Shown one piece after another: positions 28,388 to 36,423 of a stretch of 64,000 bases of DNA. The number at the start of each line of letters is the position of its first letter. Position 1 is the first letter of the stretch. Below the pieces are notes generated by a model. It was given only the letters and a program-made list of their open reading frames with translations. It was not told where the DNA came from and ran no database searches. The position numbers and the translations under genes were made by a program. Origin of the DNA: Niallia sp. FSL W8-0635 (GTDB lineage: Bacteria > Bacillota > Bacilli > Bacillales > Cytobacillaceae); the NCBI RefSeq assembly GCF_038007965.1, contig NZ_JBBOYD010000001.1, forward strand, positions 3,574,501 to 3,638,500. The letters run 5' to 3'.

Positions 28388-28813
28388 TTACTCTCCGTTA
28401 AGAGTAGGATAAATCTTTTTTAATAATTGAAGCAATTGATATTCTTCTTCACCTGTCAAATTACTAGTAATTTCTTCATTTAGCCTTTCTAAGACTTCTT
28501 GTATATTCGGAAAAATAGTATGTGCTTTTGCTGTTGGATATAAATTATTTGAACGCCGATCATTGTTATCTGTTTGTCTCTCAATATATCCGACGCTTTC
28601 TAAATGCTTTACCGCTCTGGCAGTTGTTGCTTTATCAAACTTTAATAGAGAGGAAAGTTCATCTTGATTAACCCCTGGCTTGGCAATAATCGTTTTTAAA
28701 AAAGCGTGCTGCCCACCATTTCCTATTTCGAATGGTTTCAATTCCTTCGAAAGGAATTTTTGGTTCTGCCTATGAATCATCGAAATAATCCTTCCAATTG
28801 GCATTTCATTCAT
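28388..28813 (-). CDS. MarR-family repressor of the adjacent MFS pump
   Basis: This 141-aa winged-helix regulator has VNQDELSSLLKFDKATTARAVKHLES as recognition region and the wing IERQTDNNDRRSNN. ATG 28813 is preceded by GAGGGGG; the frame open to 28900 crosses the operator. It diverges from an EmrB-type transporter, with two TTGCNNNNGCAA sites between them, the usual layout of a drug-responsive repressor controlling itself and its pump. Confidence 0.88.
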   Translation of the reverse strand: MNEMPIGRIISMIHRQNQKFLSKELKPFEIGNGGQHAFLKTIIAKPGVNQDELSSLLKFDKATTARAVKHLESVGYIERQTDNNDRRSNNLYPTAKAHTIFPNIQEVLERLNEEITSNLTGEEEYQLLQLLKKIYPTLNGE

Positions 28814-28885
28814 ATTGGTTCCCCCTCGGATAGTTTCACTTAGGAAAGTGAAGACTAATTTCACTGATTGTAGCATACAAAAAAA

Positions 28886-28903
28886 TAGTTGCGTACGCAA
28901 CTA
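28886..28903. promoter_or_regulatory. MarR operator 1 (perfect 18-bp palindrome)
   Basis: TAGTTGCGTACGCAACTA is a perfect palindrome in the divergent promoter region of the MarR and MFS genes. It shares TTGCNNNNGCAA with the site at 28928. Confidence 0.75.
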
Positions 28904-28927
28904 ACTTATTTTAAAATGAAGCAATAA

Positions 28928-28946
28928 TAGCTTGCCTAAGCAACTA
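28928..28946. promoter_or_regulatory. MarR operator 2
   Basis: TAGCTTGCCTAAGCAACTA repeats the TTGCNNNNGCAA core, with its centre 43 bp from operator 1. It lies just upstream of the transporter's ribosome-binding site. Confidence 0.65.
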
Positions 28947-28964
28947 AATAAAAGAGGTGATTAT

Positions 28965-30425
28965 TTGCAACCTTCCATAAAAGAAATCAACAACGATGTT
29001 CATCAACGTAGATGGCTCATTTTTACCGTATTAAATATATTTACCTTTATGGGAACCCTTGATGCTAGTATTGTAAATATTGCTCTCCCGACTATTTCAA
29101 AACAGTTAGGTCTTGCCTTTGCCAGTTCCCAATGGATTGTTATTAGTTATTTACTTACAATCTGTACCGTTATTCTTTTCTTCGGAAAATTAGGGGACAT
29201 GTTTGGAAAAATTAACGTCTTTAAGTGGGGATCGATTCTATTTATTATTGGCTCATTCCTTTGTGGACTAAGTAATACACTGTCCTTTTTAGTCATATCA
29301 AGGATTATCCAAGCAATTGGCGCGGCAATGACAATGGCAAACAGTCAAGGAATTGTGACGGAAATTTTCCCTGTAAAAGAGAGAGGAAAAGCTTTAGGGT
29401 TAATTGGAACGTTTGTCTCCTTAGGGAGTATTACAGGACCAAGCTTAGGAGGCATTATAATCTCGAGCTTAGGTTGGGAATATATCTTTTGGATAAACAT
29501 ACCAATTGGTTTTATTGCTATTGCTTTAGCGTGGAAGATACTGCCTAAAGATGTAACAATAACAAAGACAAAGATAGATGTAGCAGGAAGCTTATTATTC
29601 AGTTTTTCCATTATTCTATTTATCGGCGGTTTATTACTTGGTCAACAATATGGATATGCAAACTGGTTCATCATCGCTTCTATTATAATCGGGGTTCTTA
29701 CATTCATCAGTTTTATCATTGTGGAATATCGAAAAGAAAGTCCAATGTTAGAACTCTCTATCTTTAAGAATCCGCTTTTTTCCATCAGTATTTTTTGTGC
29801 GTTTATTGTCTTTATCGCTAATTTTTGTTTTAATATCCTATCTCCTTTTTACACACAGGATATTCTAGGGTTATCAGCATTACATTCGGGTTATATTCTT
29901 ATGCTCTTTCCCATTACGATGGCGATTGTTGCTCCTATTAGTGGTTCATTATCCGATAAAATAAGCGGACAGGCTATTACTTTTGTAGGACTATTAGTAA
30001 TGATTGTAGCACAAATTGGCTTAACCTTCCTTCATGAAGGAAGCACACTGATAAGTCTTGCATTATGGATTATTATGCTTGGAGCAAGCACTGGTCTCTT
30101 CCAATCCCCTAATAATTCGTTAATTATGTCGACTGTGGAACGGAAACAACTAGGAATTGCCGGCAGCATTAATTCGCTTGTTCGTAATTTAGGAATGGTT
30201 GTCGGAATTTCCCTTGCAACAAGTATATTATTTTCTGTTATGAGTATAAAAGCAGGCTATCGAGTAACTGCCCTTATTCCTGGTAGACCTGATATTTTTC
30301 TTAGTGGGATGCATGTTGTATTTCTCGTTTCGAGCAGTCTTTGTTTTGTTGGCCTGCTTCTTACAGGTTGGAGATATATGACTTCTCGTAAAGTAGAATC
30401 GAAAAAAGTTCGGAATGCTTCTTAA
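28965..30425 (+). CDS. MFS multidrug efflux transporter, DHA2 (EmrB/QacA) family
   Basis: This 486-aa proton-coupled exporter has about 14 predicted helices. Family motifs include LDASIVNIALPTI near helix 1, the loop GKLGDMFGKINVFKWG, RIIQAIGAAMTMANSQGI and the motif C-like LGLIGTFVSLGSITGPSLGG. I chose TTG 28965 (LQPSIKEIN) with AAAGAGGTGA upstream; the frame begins at 28932, but that codon lies within an operator. It is probably induced by its substrate through the divergent MarR protein. The substrate is unknown. Confidence 0.9.
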   Translation: MQPSIKEINNDVHQRRWLIFTVLNIFTFMGTLDASIVNIALPTISKQLGLAFASSQWIVISYLLTICTVILFFGKLGDMFGKINVFKWGSILFIIGSFLCGLSNTLSFLVISRIIQAIGAAMTMANSQGIVTEIFPVKERGKALGLIGTFVSLGSITGPSLGGIIISSLGWEYIFWINIPIGFIAIALAWKILPKDVTITKTKIDVAGSLLFSFSIILFIGGLLLGQQYGYANWFIIASIIIGVLTFISFIIVEYRKESPMLELSIFKNPLFSISIFCAFIVFIANFCFNILSPFYTQDILGLSALHSGYILMLFPITMAIVAPISGSLSDKISGQAITFVGLLVMIVAQIGLTFLHEGSTLISLALWIIMLGASTGLFQSPNNSLIMSTVERKQLGIAGSINSLVRNLGMVVGISLATSILFSVMSIKAGYRVTALIPGRPDIFLSGMHVVFLVSSSLCFVGLLLTGWRYMTSRKVESKKVRNAS

Positions 30426-30436
30426 TTTTGTGATTA

Positions 30437-30480
30437 TTAAAAAAATCTCCTTGATTGAAAGACACTCAAGGAGATTTTTT
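30437..30480. terminator. Bidirectional terminator
   Basis: AAAAAATCTCCTTGA / TCAAGGAGATTTTTT lies between the converging MFS and MerR genes and has T-runs on both strands. Confidence 0.85.
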
Positions 30481-30486
30481 ATTTAG

Positions 30487-31257
30487 CTAACTTTCAGAAG
30501 TCATCCCGGTATATATCAAAATAGCATCCCGCAAAAAGGCAGTTGCGCCAACTTGGACTTTATCATAATAAGAAGTAAAACGATTATCAGCAACATACAT
30601 TTCTGCAAGGCCTGCATGTGCTTCCATTGTATATTCAGGCCATGTAAAAGAAAGCCATTGCTTGTGCAAATCCGCTGCTTTTTGCCCAGCATGACCAGCA
30701 GGATTCCCTTCCTTTAATGCTTCTTGCAAGGTAGAAAATAGTGTTTTCTCCACTTCAACCATGCTTCGATAATCATTTTCTGACATATTCATCAGTTTAG
30801 CATTGGATTGTTCAATAATCTCTTCTCCATACTTTTCTCTTATTTCTTTTCCATACTTCGTCTCGTTATCTTCTATCATTTTCTTTTTAAAACCAGCAAA
30901 TTTTTCTTTATCAGACATCGTCCTTCTCCCTTCTATTGTTTCCATCGTTTTTTCTACATTCGCAATTAACTGATGTAGCTGTTCTTTTTTAGCCAGGAGT
31001 TTTTCGTGATGTTCCTTTAATGCTTCTTTGACGTCAAAAGAAGGGGAAGCCATCATTTTCTTAATAGTATCTAATGGTACATCTAGCTCCCGGTAAAACA
31101 GAATTTGCTGTAATCGATCCACCTCATTCTGTCCATAGATACGATATCCTGATGAATTGATTCTCGCCGGCTTGAGAATGCCTATTTCATCATAATATCG
31201 CAATGTTCTTGTACTTACTCCCGCTAACTTCCCTAATGCATGTACGGTGTATTCCAT
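30487..31257 (-). CDS. MerR-family activator with TipAS-type effector domain
   Basis: This 256-aa regulator has an N-terminal MerR winged helix (MEYTVHALGKLAGVSTRTLRYYDEIG first 26 residues; SGYRIYG wing) and a coiled-coil dimer helix (about 75-115). A C-terminal TipAS antibiotic-recognition-like domain (about 135-250) follows, with WPEYTMEAHAGLAEMYVADNRFTSYYD. ATG 31257 is preceded by AGGAGGTG. Relatives such as Mta and TipA respond to hydrophobic drugs and control efflux genes; the converging MFS pump is a candidate target. The promoter carries a 19-bp spacer with a dyad, so autoregulation is likely. Confidence 0.88.
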   Translation of the reverse strand: MEYTVHALGKLAGVSTRTLRYYDEIGILKPARINSSGYRIYGQNEVDRLQQILFYRELDVPLDTIKKMMASPSFDVKEALKEHHEKLLAKKEQLHQLIANVEKTMETIEGRRTMSDKEKFAGFKKKMIEDNETKYGKEIREKYGEEIIEQSNAKLMNMSENDYRSMVEVEKTLFSTLQEALKEGNPAGHAGQKAADLHKQWLSFTWPEYTMEAHAGLAEMYVADNRFTSYYDKVQVGATAFLRDAILIYTGMTSES

Positions 31258-31279
31258 CTGTTCACCTCCTGACTCTTCC

Positions 31280-31310
31280 ATCGTAAACGTTGACGCAACG
31301 TAAATGTAAA
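31280..31310 (-). promoter_or_regulatory. MerR-type promoter with 19-bp spacer
   Basis: On the minus strand TTTACA and TACGAT are separated by 19 bp. The spacer holds the dyad ACGTTGcgtCAACGT (31287-31301). Over-long spacers with a central dyad are the hallmark of MerR-activated promoters. Confidence 0.7.
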
Positions 31311-31387
31311 TAGTTTTTCTATCTAATTTTTTTATCCTTATATTAACGCTGTTCTGTATATGTAATTTTCCCGAGAAAAAACATTAT

Positions 31388-31432
31388 CAAAAAAGCAGCC
31401 ATCACAAAGAATTCGCCCTTGTGACAACTGCT
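31388..31432 (-). terminator. Terminator of the GntR/UTRA gene
   Basis: AGCAG..GTCACAA / TTTGTGA..GCTGCT stem followed by T5-6 on the minus strand, about 37 bp after the stop codon. Confidence 0.75.
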
Positions 31433-31468
31433 CAATTTTTCATTTTTTTGAAATAAATACTCATCCTC

Positions 31469-32182
31469 TTAACGTTTTAAATTTACGCTTGTAACCTCAA
31501 ATTTATCATATCGGTGACGGGAAAAGGAATATTCAAATGGCATCCCATTATTCAAATATCCGACATGCTCTACTTCAAGGATTGGATCATCTAATGCACA
31601 GGCAAGATGTTCATGATCTAGCTCAGTAGATTTACATGCTCTTATTTTTCGATGAGATCCAGCAATCGTTAATCCTAATGTTTTTGTAATATGTTCATAA
31701 ATGGATCCAAATAAAACATCATCATTTAGTCCTGTAATAATTGTTGTTGGCATATAAGTAATTTCTAAAACATATGGTTCTTCTTTCACTGATCTTAATC
31801 TTATTAAATAATACACAGGTGTTTTCACATCTATTGCTAAATGTGCCGCAACCTCTTCTGATGGAAAATGAACTTCGAATTTAATGATTTTACTCTCTAT
31901 CTTCTCGCCCTCTAATAGCTTTGACAATCCCATAATTTCATTTGACAAAACATTTACTCGGCTGTCGTGTAGAGCAGATTGAACAATGAAGGTGCCATGC
32001 CCTCTTTTTCGATAAAGAAGCCCTTCCATCACTAGTTTATCTAATGCCCTTTTCATGGTCATCCTACTGCAGGAAAACTCTTTAGACAAGGAAATCTCAT
32101 CAGGTATCGGATGATCCAATGGATAAAAGTTTTCCTTAATTCGACGCTTAACTTCTATTGCTATCGCTTCATACTTATTCAT
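31469..32182 (-). CDS. GntR-family regulator with UTRA domain (HutC subgroup)
   Basis: This 237-aa regulator has a winged helix (about 1-68: LSKEFSCSRMTMKRALDKLVMEGLLYRKRGHGTF) and a UTRA small-molecule domain (about 80-235: YYLIRLRSVKEEPYVLEITYMP and MPFEYSFSRHRYDKFEV). Such proteins usually sense sugar phosphates or related metabolites and repress an adjacent uptake operon, but no such operon adjoins. It therefore appears to act at a distance or only on itself. The start ATG has AAGGTGGC upstream. Confidence 0.88.
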   Translation of the reverse strand: MNKYEAIAIEVKRRIKENFYPLDHPIPDEISLSKEFSCSRMTMKRALDKLVMEGLLYRKRGHGTFIVQSALHDSRVNVLSNEIMGLSKLLEGEKIESKIIKFEVHFPSEEVAAHLAIDVKTPVYYLIRLRSVKEEPYVLEITYMPTTIITGLNDDVLFGSIYEHITKTLGLTIAGSHRKIRACKSTELDHEHLACALDDPILEVEHVGYLNNGMPFEYSFSRHRYDKFEVTSVNLKR

Positions 32183-32370
32183 AAACGAGCCACCTTAATT
32201 AGAAAAAATAATTCTATAAAATATGTTTGCCATATCCTTTAATCTTTAACGAATAGATAACGATATTTTAATTATAATCATTTAGATTTAAAAGTCTATA
32301 CTTTAAAAACTCATGCTTGATATGTCTATTTATAGTATAGTACATTTCTTTACCATTCGTACATTTTTTT

Positions 32371-32384
32371 GTAAAACGCTTTCA
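32371..32384. promoter_or_regulatory. Weak cre-like site in the gap upstream of the GntR/UTRA gene
   Basis: GTAAAACGCTTTCA matches the cre consensus at 12 of 14 positions. The 32183-32423 gap also holds a TATACT -10-like element and two copies of GTACATTT, possible operator half-sites. I see no gene in it. Confidence 0.3.
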
Positions 32385-32423
32385 AATTAGCGTTGATAAT
32401 AGAGAGCTATAGCTATAAAGTGG

Positions 32424-32467
32424 ATAAAAGCAGAAAGAGATAGCCTATTTATAGACCATCTCTTTCT
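32424..32467 (-). terminator. Terminator of the DsbA-like gene
   Basis: AGAAAGAGAT / ATCTCTTTCT stem followed by GCTTTTATCC on the minus strand, 23 bp after the stop. Confidence 0.65.
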
Positions 32468-32489
32468 ACTTTGTATATATTACAGACAA

Positions 32490-33215
32490 TTATTTCTTCG
32501 GAACTTCACAGCCTTCATCCGTACATACTACACCTTGAGCATCTGTTCCAGACAAATCTTGAAATTTAGGAGCTGGGTGTTCTTCCTGCCAAACTTGTTC
32601 GAGAACACGTTTAAAGGTTTCAGTAGGTTGTGCTCCAGAAACAGAATATTTTTGATTAATAACAAAGAATGGAACTCCTGTTACGCCAATTTGACTAGCA
32701 AGTGCTTCGTCAATTCTGACATCATTTGCAAAGCTAGTAGCATCAGCTAATACTTTTTGTTGCTCTGCTTCTCCCAGCCCTACTGATTTTCCGATTTCCA
32801 CCAATACCTGAGAATCACTTATTAGTTTTCCTTCTGTGAAATAAGCCTGCAATAATTTCTCTGTTAGCTCTTTTTCTTTTCCAACCGTTTTCGCATATTT
32901 TGTTAACCGATGTGCATCAAATGTATTCGTTGGTTTCATATTATCAAAATCATAGCTTAAGCCTGTGCTTGCAGCTTGATTCCCAACATTTTCATTTGCA
33001 TTTTTCGCTTCCTCGATACTCATTCTATATTTACCAGCAAGTACTTCATGGATACTTTTTCCTGAATAAGCTTCCGCATTAGGATCTAATTCAAAGCTCT
33101 TAAATTCAACCTCAACTTGGTCTTTGAAGGGAAATTGTTCTAACGCAATCTCTAAACGACGTTTACCAATATAGCAAAATGGGCAAACAAAGTCTGACCA
33201 TACTTCAATTTTCAT
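32490..33215 (-). CDS. DsbA-family thiol oxidoreductase, FrnE-like
   Basis: This 241-aa cytosolic thioredoxin-fold protein has the redox motif CPFC at about residues 11-14 (WSDFVCPFCYIGKRRLE), a helical insert, and the cis-Pro loop GVTGVPFFVINQ. A C-terminal CTDEGC extension adds another Cys pair, typical of the FrnE/YwbO group. It has no signal peptide, so it is not a periplasmic-type DsbA. Its role is probably disulfide or dithiol metabolism under redox stress. ATG is preceded by AAGAAGGTGGAAAA. Confidence 0.9.
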   Translation of the reverse strand: MKIEVWSDFVCPFCYIGKRRLEIALEQFPFKDQVEVEFKSFELDPNAEAYSGKSIHEVLAGKYRMSIEEAKNANENVGNQAASTGLSYDFDNMKPTNTFDAHRLTKYAKTVGKEKELTEKLLQAYFTEGKLISDSQVLVEIGKSVGLGEAEQQKVLADATSFANDVRIDEALASQIGVTGVPFFVINQKYSVSGAQPTETFKRVLEQVWQEEHPAPKFQDLSGTDAQGVVCTDEGCEVPKK

Positions 33216-33311
33216 TTTTCCACCTTCTTTATAGTGATGCTATCATCCTATCACAATAGCAGGAATTTTACTGAGATTTTGCTCGATGTCGGTATCATTT
33301 AAGCCCAATAG

Positions 33312-33331
33312 AAAAACTCCTGTTACAGGAG
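33312..33331 (-). terminator. Terminator of the nitroreductase gene
   Basis: CTCCTG TAA CAGGAG hairpin followed by T5 on the minus strand, 18 bp after the stop. Confidence 0.75.
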
Positions 33332-33348
33332 CCTTTCTCAAAACATTC

Positions 33349-33945
33349 TTATTTAAAAACCTTTACACGATCTTCTAGCGGCTTAAATTCTTTTTCTCCT
33401 GGTTCTGCTGTCGGCTTACCAAATGGCATTTGTGCAATAAGCTTCCAAGTAGGAGGGATATTCCATTCCGCTTGCACTGCTTCATCAATAAGCGGGTTAT
33501 AATGCTGTAAAGAAGCACCATATCCCACTTCTTCTAATGCAGTCCAAATGACGAATTGATGCATCGCATTCGTTTGATTTGCCCAAACTGGGAAATTATC
33601 TGCATAAAGCGCAAACTGCTTTTGGAGTCCTTCTACGACCTCTTGATCTTCAAAAAACAAAATCGTTCCATATCCTGCTTGAAAGGAATTTATTTTCTCT
33701 TTTGTTGAGGAAAAATTCTCAGCGGGAACAATTTTCTCCAATTCCTTTGCTGTCATATTCCAAAGTTTATCATGCTGTTCATTTAATAAAACAACAACTC
33801 TTGTACTTTGAGAATTGAAAGAGGATGGTGTATGCAGCACTGCTTCATTCACTATTTCTTGAATTTTTTCATCAGACACTACCTGTTCTTTGCTTATACC
33901 ATAATAAGAACGACGATTTTTTATCGCTTCTAAAAATGCACTCAT
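33349..33945 (-). CDS. Nitroreductase-family flavoprotein
   Basis: This 198-aa FMN-dependent oxidoreductase shows the family N-terminus AIKNRRSYYGIS (phosphate-binding Arg pair), HTPSSFNSQSTRVVVL, and ALEEVGYGASLQHYNP near residue 140. It resembles the YdgI/YfhC-like nitroreductases that reduce nitroaromatics or quinones with NAD(P)H; the physiological substrate is unknown. It is a single gene with a GGAGAAAA site and a terminator. Confidence 0.88.
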   Translation of the reverse strand: MSAFLEAIKNRRSYYGISKEQVVSDEKIQEIVNEAVLHTPSSFNSQSTRVVVLLNEQHDKLWNMTAKELEKIVPAENFSSTKEKINSFQAGYGTILFFEDQEVVEGLQKQFALYADNFPVWANQTNAMHQFVIWTALEEVGYGASLQHYNPLIDEAVQAEWNIPPTWKLIAQMPFGKPTAEPGEKEFKPLEDRVKVFK

Positions 33946-34030
33946 TTTTCTCCTCCAATTGAAAAAATTTTACTTATTTATATTACCCATTTGACGAATT
34001 CTTAAAATATTTTTTCTGAAAAAATCCCAC

Positions 34031-34061
34031 AAAAAAGAGTAAAGCTATTTTAGCTTTACTC
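34031..34061 (-). terminator. Stem-loop terminator left of the IS; identical copy at 35706
   Basis: A 25-bp near-palindrome (34037-34061; arms GAGTAAAGCTA / TAGCTTTACTC) is followed by T6 on the minus strand. The same 25 bp recur at 35706-35730 on the other side of the insertion. Confidence 0.65.
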
Positions 34062-34114
34062 AGATTGTAGAAAAACCCCCTATTTGTAGTGACCCCTAAA
34101 AGTTAGAGCTTATA

Positions 34115-34885
34115 TTAAGCAGCTAATTGGCTGGTATGAATTCGGTATTGAACCGGACTCATTCCAGCCAATTTTTGCTTTATGCGTTTATTGTTATAAT
34201 AAATGATATATTCTTCTATTCTCTTTTTTAATTCCTCAAATGAGCAGCGTGCCTTCCCGTAGTACATTTCCTGTTTTAATAATCCAAAAAAGTTCTCCAT
34301 AGGTGAATTGTCCAAGCAGTTTCCCTTTCGCGACATACTCTGGAACACCCTATGTTTCTTTAGGGTTTTAATCCAACTATTATGTTGATAATGCCAACCT
34401 TGATCAGAATGAATTGTCGTTCTGTATTTTGATTCTTTTACAATCTCTAAAGCTTCCTCGAGTGGCTTGAGGGCCAATTCTAAAGTTGGACGCATACTTA
34501 TCCCATACGAAATAACTTCCCTATTGAACATATCCATAATTGGATTTAAATACAGTTTTCTACCATCTAAGCACTTGAATTCGGTGATATCTGTTGTTAA
34601 TTTTTGATAGCACACATTTGTGTAAAAACGACGATTGATACGATTCTTGGCAATCGTACCAATCGTTCCTTTGTAAGAACTGTACTTTCGTGATTTTCTA
34701 CTAAACTTATTACATTTGAGTCCAAGTTTATTCATAATGCGTTGAATCTTCTTGTGGTTCACTATTAAACCACGTTGTTTTAAGCTCAATTGGATACGAC
34801 GGTACCCGTAATTGCCATCATGTTCCTCAAATAATGATTGAATACATTCTTCTAGTTCCTGATCCGGATTCTCCTTTTTCATCAT
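34115..34885 (-). CDS. IS150-type transposase, catalytic OrfB
   Basis: This 256-aa rve/DDE integrase-fold transposase has an HTH_21 region (YGYRRIQLSLKQRG), the first Asp in LTTDITEF, the second in TIHSDQGWHY, and the catalytic Glu in NCLDNSPMENFFGLLK. The annotated ATG at 34885 is internal. The same frame is open upstream to the orfA end (ELKEKFRLKDVLQRVG...), implying an OrfAB fusion made by -1 frameshifting near AAAG around 34970, as in other IS3 elements. Confidence 0.92.
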   Translation of the reverse strand: MMKKENPDQELEECIQSLFEEHDGNYGYRRIQLSLKQRGLIVNHKKIQRIMNKLGLKCNKFSRKSRKYSSYKGTIGTIAKNRINRRFYTNVCYQKLTTDITEFKCLDGRKLYLNPIMDMFNREVISYGISMRPTLELALKPLEEALEIVKESKYRTTIHSDQGWHYQHNSWIKTLKKHRVFQSMSRKGNCLDNSPMENFFGLLKQEMYYGKARCSFEELKKRIEEYIIYYNNKRIKQKLAGMSPVQYRIHTSQLAA

Positions 34886-34941
34886 ACTTACATGATAATG
34901 ATAGGTGGATTCAGGAATTCCGACTCTTTGTAGAACATCTT

Positions 34942-35505
34942 TTAGTCTGAACTTTTCTTTAAGTTCGAATGATAACGCTGTTTGTGCTTTTCGAGATAGT
35001 CTTCCGGATTCATCTGAAAAGCTCGTAACTTTTTTAAGTATGCCACCTCTAGACGAAGAAGCTCATTTTCTCGCTCTAATTTTTGTTCGTAGGACTCGTC
35101 TGCGTCTTCTATCGTTTTTTTATTTTTATTCTTGGCCTTATCAGACATAGGTGGCCGTCCTTTCGGTTTTTCAAGAGACTCAGCACCTTCCTCCAAAAAA
35201 GCTTTCTTCCACGCAGTAATCATTGGAGGATTGGTTAGCCCAAACTCAAGGGCAGTTTCCGTAACTGAAAATCCTGTTCTTTTCATAAAGCTTAATACAT
35301 TCAGCTTGAATTGAACAGAATAAGTTTTATTCTGTTTTTTCCTCGTTAACCCTTCCATTCCGAATTTCTCGTAATTTTTCACCCAATTAATAATCTGCTT
35401 ATGAGACTTAATATCATGTTTTTTAGCTAAAAGTTTATAACCAAGTTTACCTTCTTGATATTCTTTCACTATCATAAACTTAAATTTTTCATTATATTTA
35501 GACAT
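34942..35505 (-). CDS. IS150-type transposase, OrfA (helix-turn-helix)
   Basis: This 187-aa DNA-binding subunit has two helix-turn-helix units (about 5-55 and 65-115: FSVTETALEFGLTNPPMITAWKKAF) and a leucine-zipper-like stretch (ELLRLEVAYLKKLRAF) for multimerisation. ATG 35505 (MSKYNEKFKF) follows TTGGGGTG. The C-terminus SNLKKSSD overlaps the frameshift window for OrfB. Intact. Confidence 0.9.
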   Translation of the reverse strand: MSKYNEKFKFMIVKEYQEGKLGYKLLAKKHDIKSHKQIINWVKNYEKFGMEGLTRKKQNKTYSVQFKLNVLSFMKRTGFSVTETALEFGLTNPPMITAWKKAFLEEGAESLEKPKGRPPMSDKAKNKNKKTIEDADESYEQKLERENELLRLEVAYLKKLRAFQMNPEDYLEKHKQRYHSNLKKSSD

Positions 35506-35674
35506 AATTAAACACCCCAAAAGTTAGATTCTTAACTCTAACTTTTGGGGTGCGGTACAATTTTAAAAGTCTGACTTTGAAAAAGGGGGTTTTTGATTAT
35601 TTAATTGTTTTTGTCCACAACATATAGTTTTTAACGCATTATCAACACACTATATATTGTATAGTGAAATTATA

Positions 35675-35730
35675 AAAAAAGCTGTCGAGACTTTCTCGAC
35701 AGCCTGAGTAAAGCTATTTTAGCTTTACTC
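35675..35730 (-). terminator. Tandem terminator of the FMN reductase gene
   Basis: On the minus strand a 25-bp stem-loop (35706-35730) is followed by GCTGTCGAGA / TCTCGACAGC and T7. Two hairpins stand in series, 11 bp after the stop codon. Confidence 0.85.
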
Positions 35731-35741
35731 TATGTACTATA

Positions 35742-36275
35742 TTACCCACGAATAGTTTTTAATGCAGTAGACCAAGCTACTACTTGATCAAGCATTGCAT
35801 TCATATTCTCTAGATGAAGAGAAGATGGTTTAAATGTTGTGAAGTTCTCAAAATCAGTAAATAAAGAAAGTGTTGGATGAACTCGAACGTCAGCAATTTG
35901 CAATTCGCCTAAAATTCCTCTTAGATGCTCTGCCGCGCGAGCTCCACCTGTTGAGCCATAGCTTACAATACCTGCTGCTTTATTATTCCAAGCTTCTCTT
36001 GCAGAATCTAAAGCATTTTTTAAAGCGCCAGTAATACTATGATTGTACTCGGCAGCAACAAACACGAAGCCATCAAGACTAGCTAGCTTTTCATTCCAAG
36101 CTGCAACATTTTCTTGCCCTTCAGCTGCACCTAAAAATGGTAAGTTAAACGCTGCAATATCAACGATTTCATATTCAGCATCTCCACGCTTGTCAGCAAT
36201 TTCTTTCACCCATGCTCCAACTTGTGGACTTACTCTTCCTTGACGTGTACTACCTAAGATAATTCCAATTTTCAT
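35742..36275 (-). CDS. NADPH-dependent FMN reductase / azoreductase-like
   Basis: This 177-aa flavodoxin-fold enzyme has GSTRQGRVSPQVG near the N-terminus (FMN phosphate loop), AAEYNHSITGALKNALD (about 75-91) and SYGSTGGARAAEHLR (isoalloxazine-facing loop). ATG 36275 (MKIGIILG) has GGAGGTTAAAATC upstream; five extra codons in the longer frame overlap that site. It reduces flavin, quinones or azo dyes with NADPH; the natural substrate is unclear. Confidence 0.92.
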   Translation of the reverse strand: MKIGIILGSTRQGRVSPQVGAWVKEIADKRGDAEYEIVDIAAFNLPFLGAAEGQENVAAWNEKLASLDGFVFVAAEYNHSITGALKNALDSAREAWNNKAAGIVSYGSTGGARAAEHLRGILGELQIADVRVHPTLSLFTDFENFTTFKPSSLHLENMNAMLDQVVAWSTALKTIRG

Positions 36276-36423
36276 GATTTTAACCTCCATATTTTCAAAA
36301 AATTTTTATTACTTTTTATCCTAATACTGAGATTATTTAATTGCAAATAATACGACTTACTTATTATTAAAAAGTTATTAAAAGTAAGCTACTAATATTT
36401 TTCGTAAAATGATAGGAAGGTTC

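Larger units (their letters stand above)
34085..35559 (-). mobile_element. IS3-family (IS150-group) insertion sequence
   Basis: This is a complete 1475-bp element. The left end begins TGTAGTGACCCCTAAAAGTT (34085) and the right end, read inward, begins TGTACCGCACCCCAAAAGTT (35559). These imperfect terminal inverted repeats share ACCCC.AAAAGTTAGAG. ATT flanks both sides (34082-34084 and 35560-35562) as a 3-bp target duplication. It holds orfA and orfB in the typical -1 overlap arrangement, and both appear intact, so it may be active. It interrupts the loop of a hairpin with AAAAACCCCC / GGGGGTTTTT arms. Confidence 0.92.

Noticed and set aside
34905..35314. Plus-strand frames inside the IS
   Set aside because: They lie opposite orfA/orfB codons and resemble no protein.
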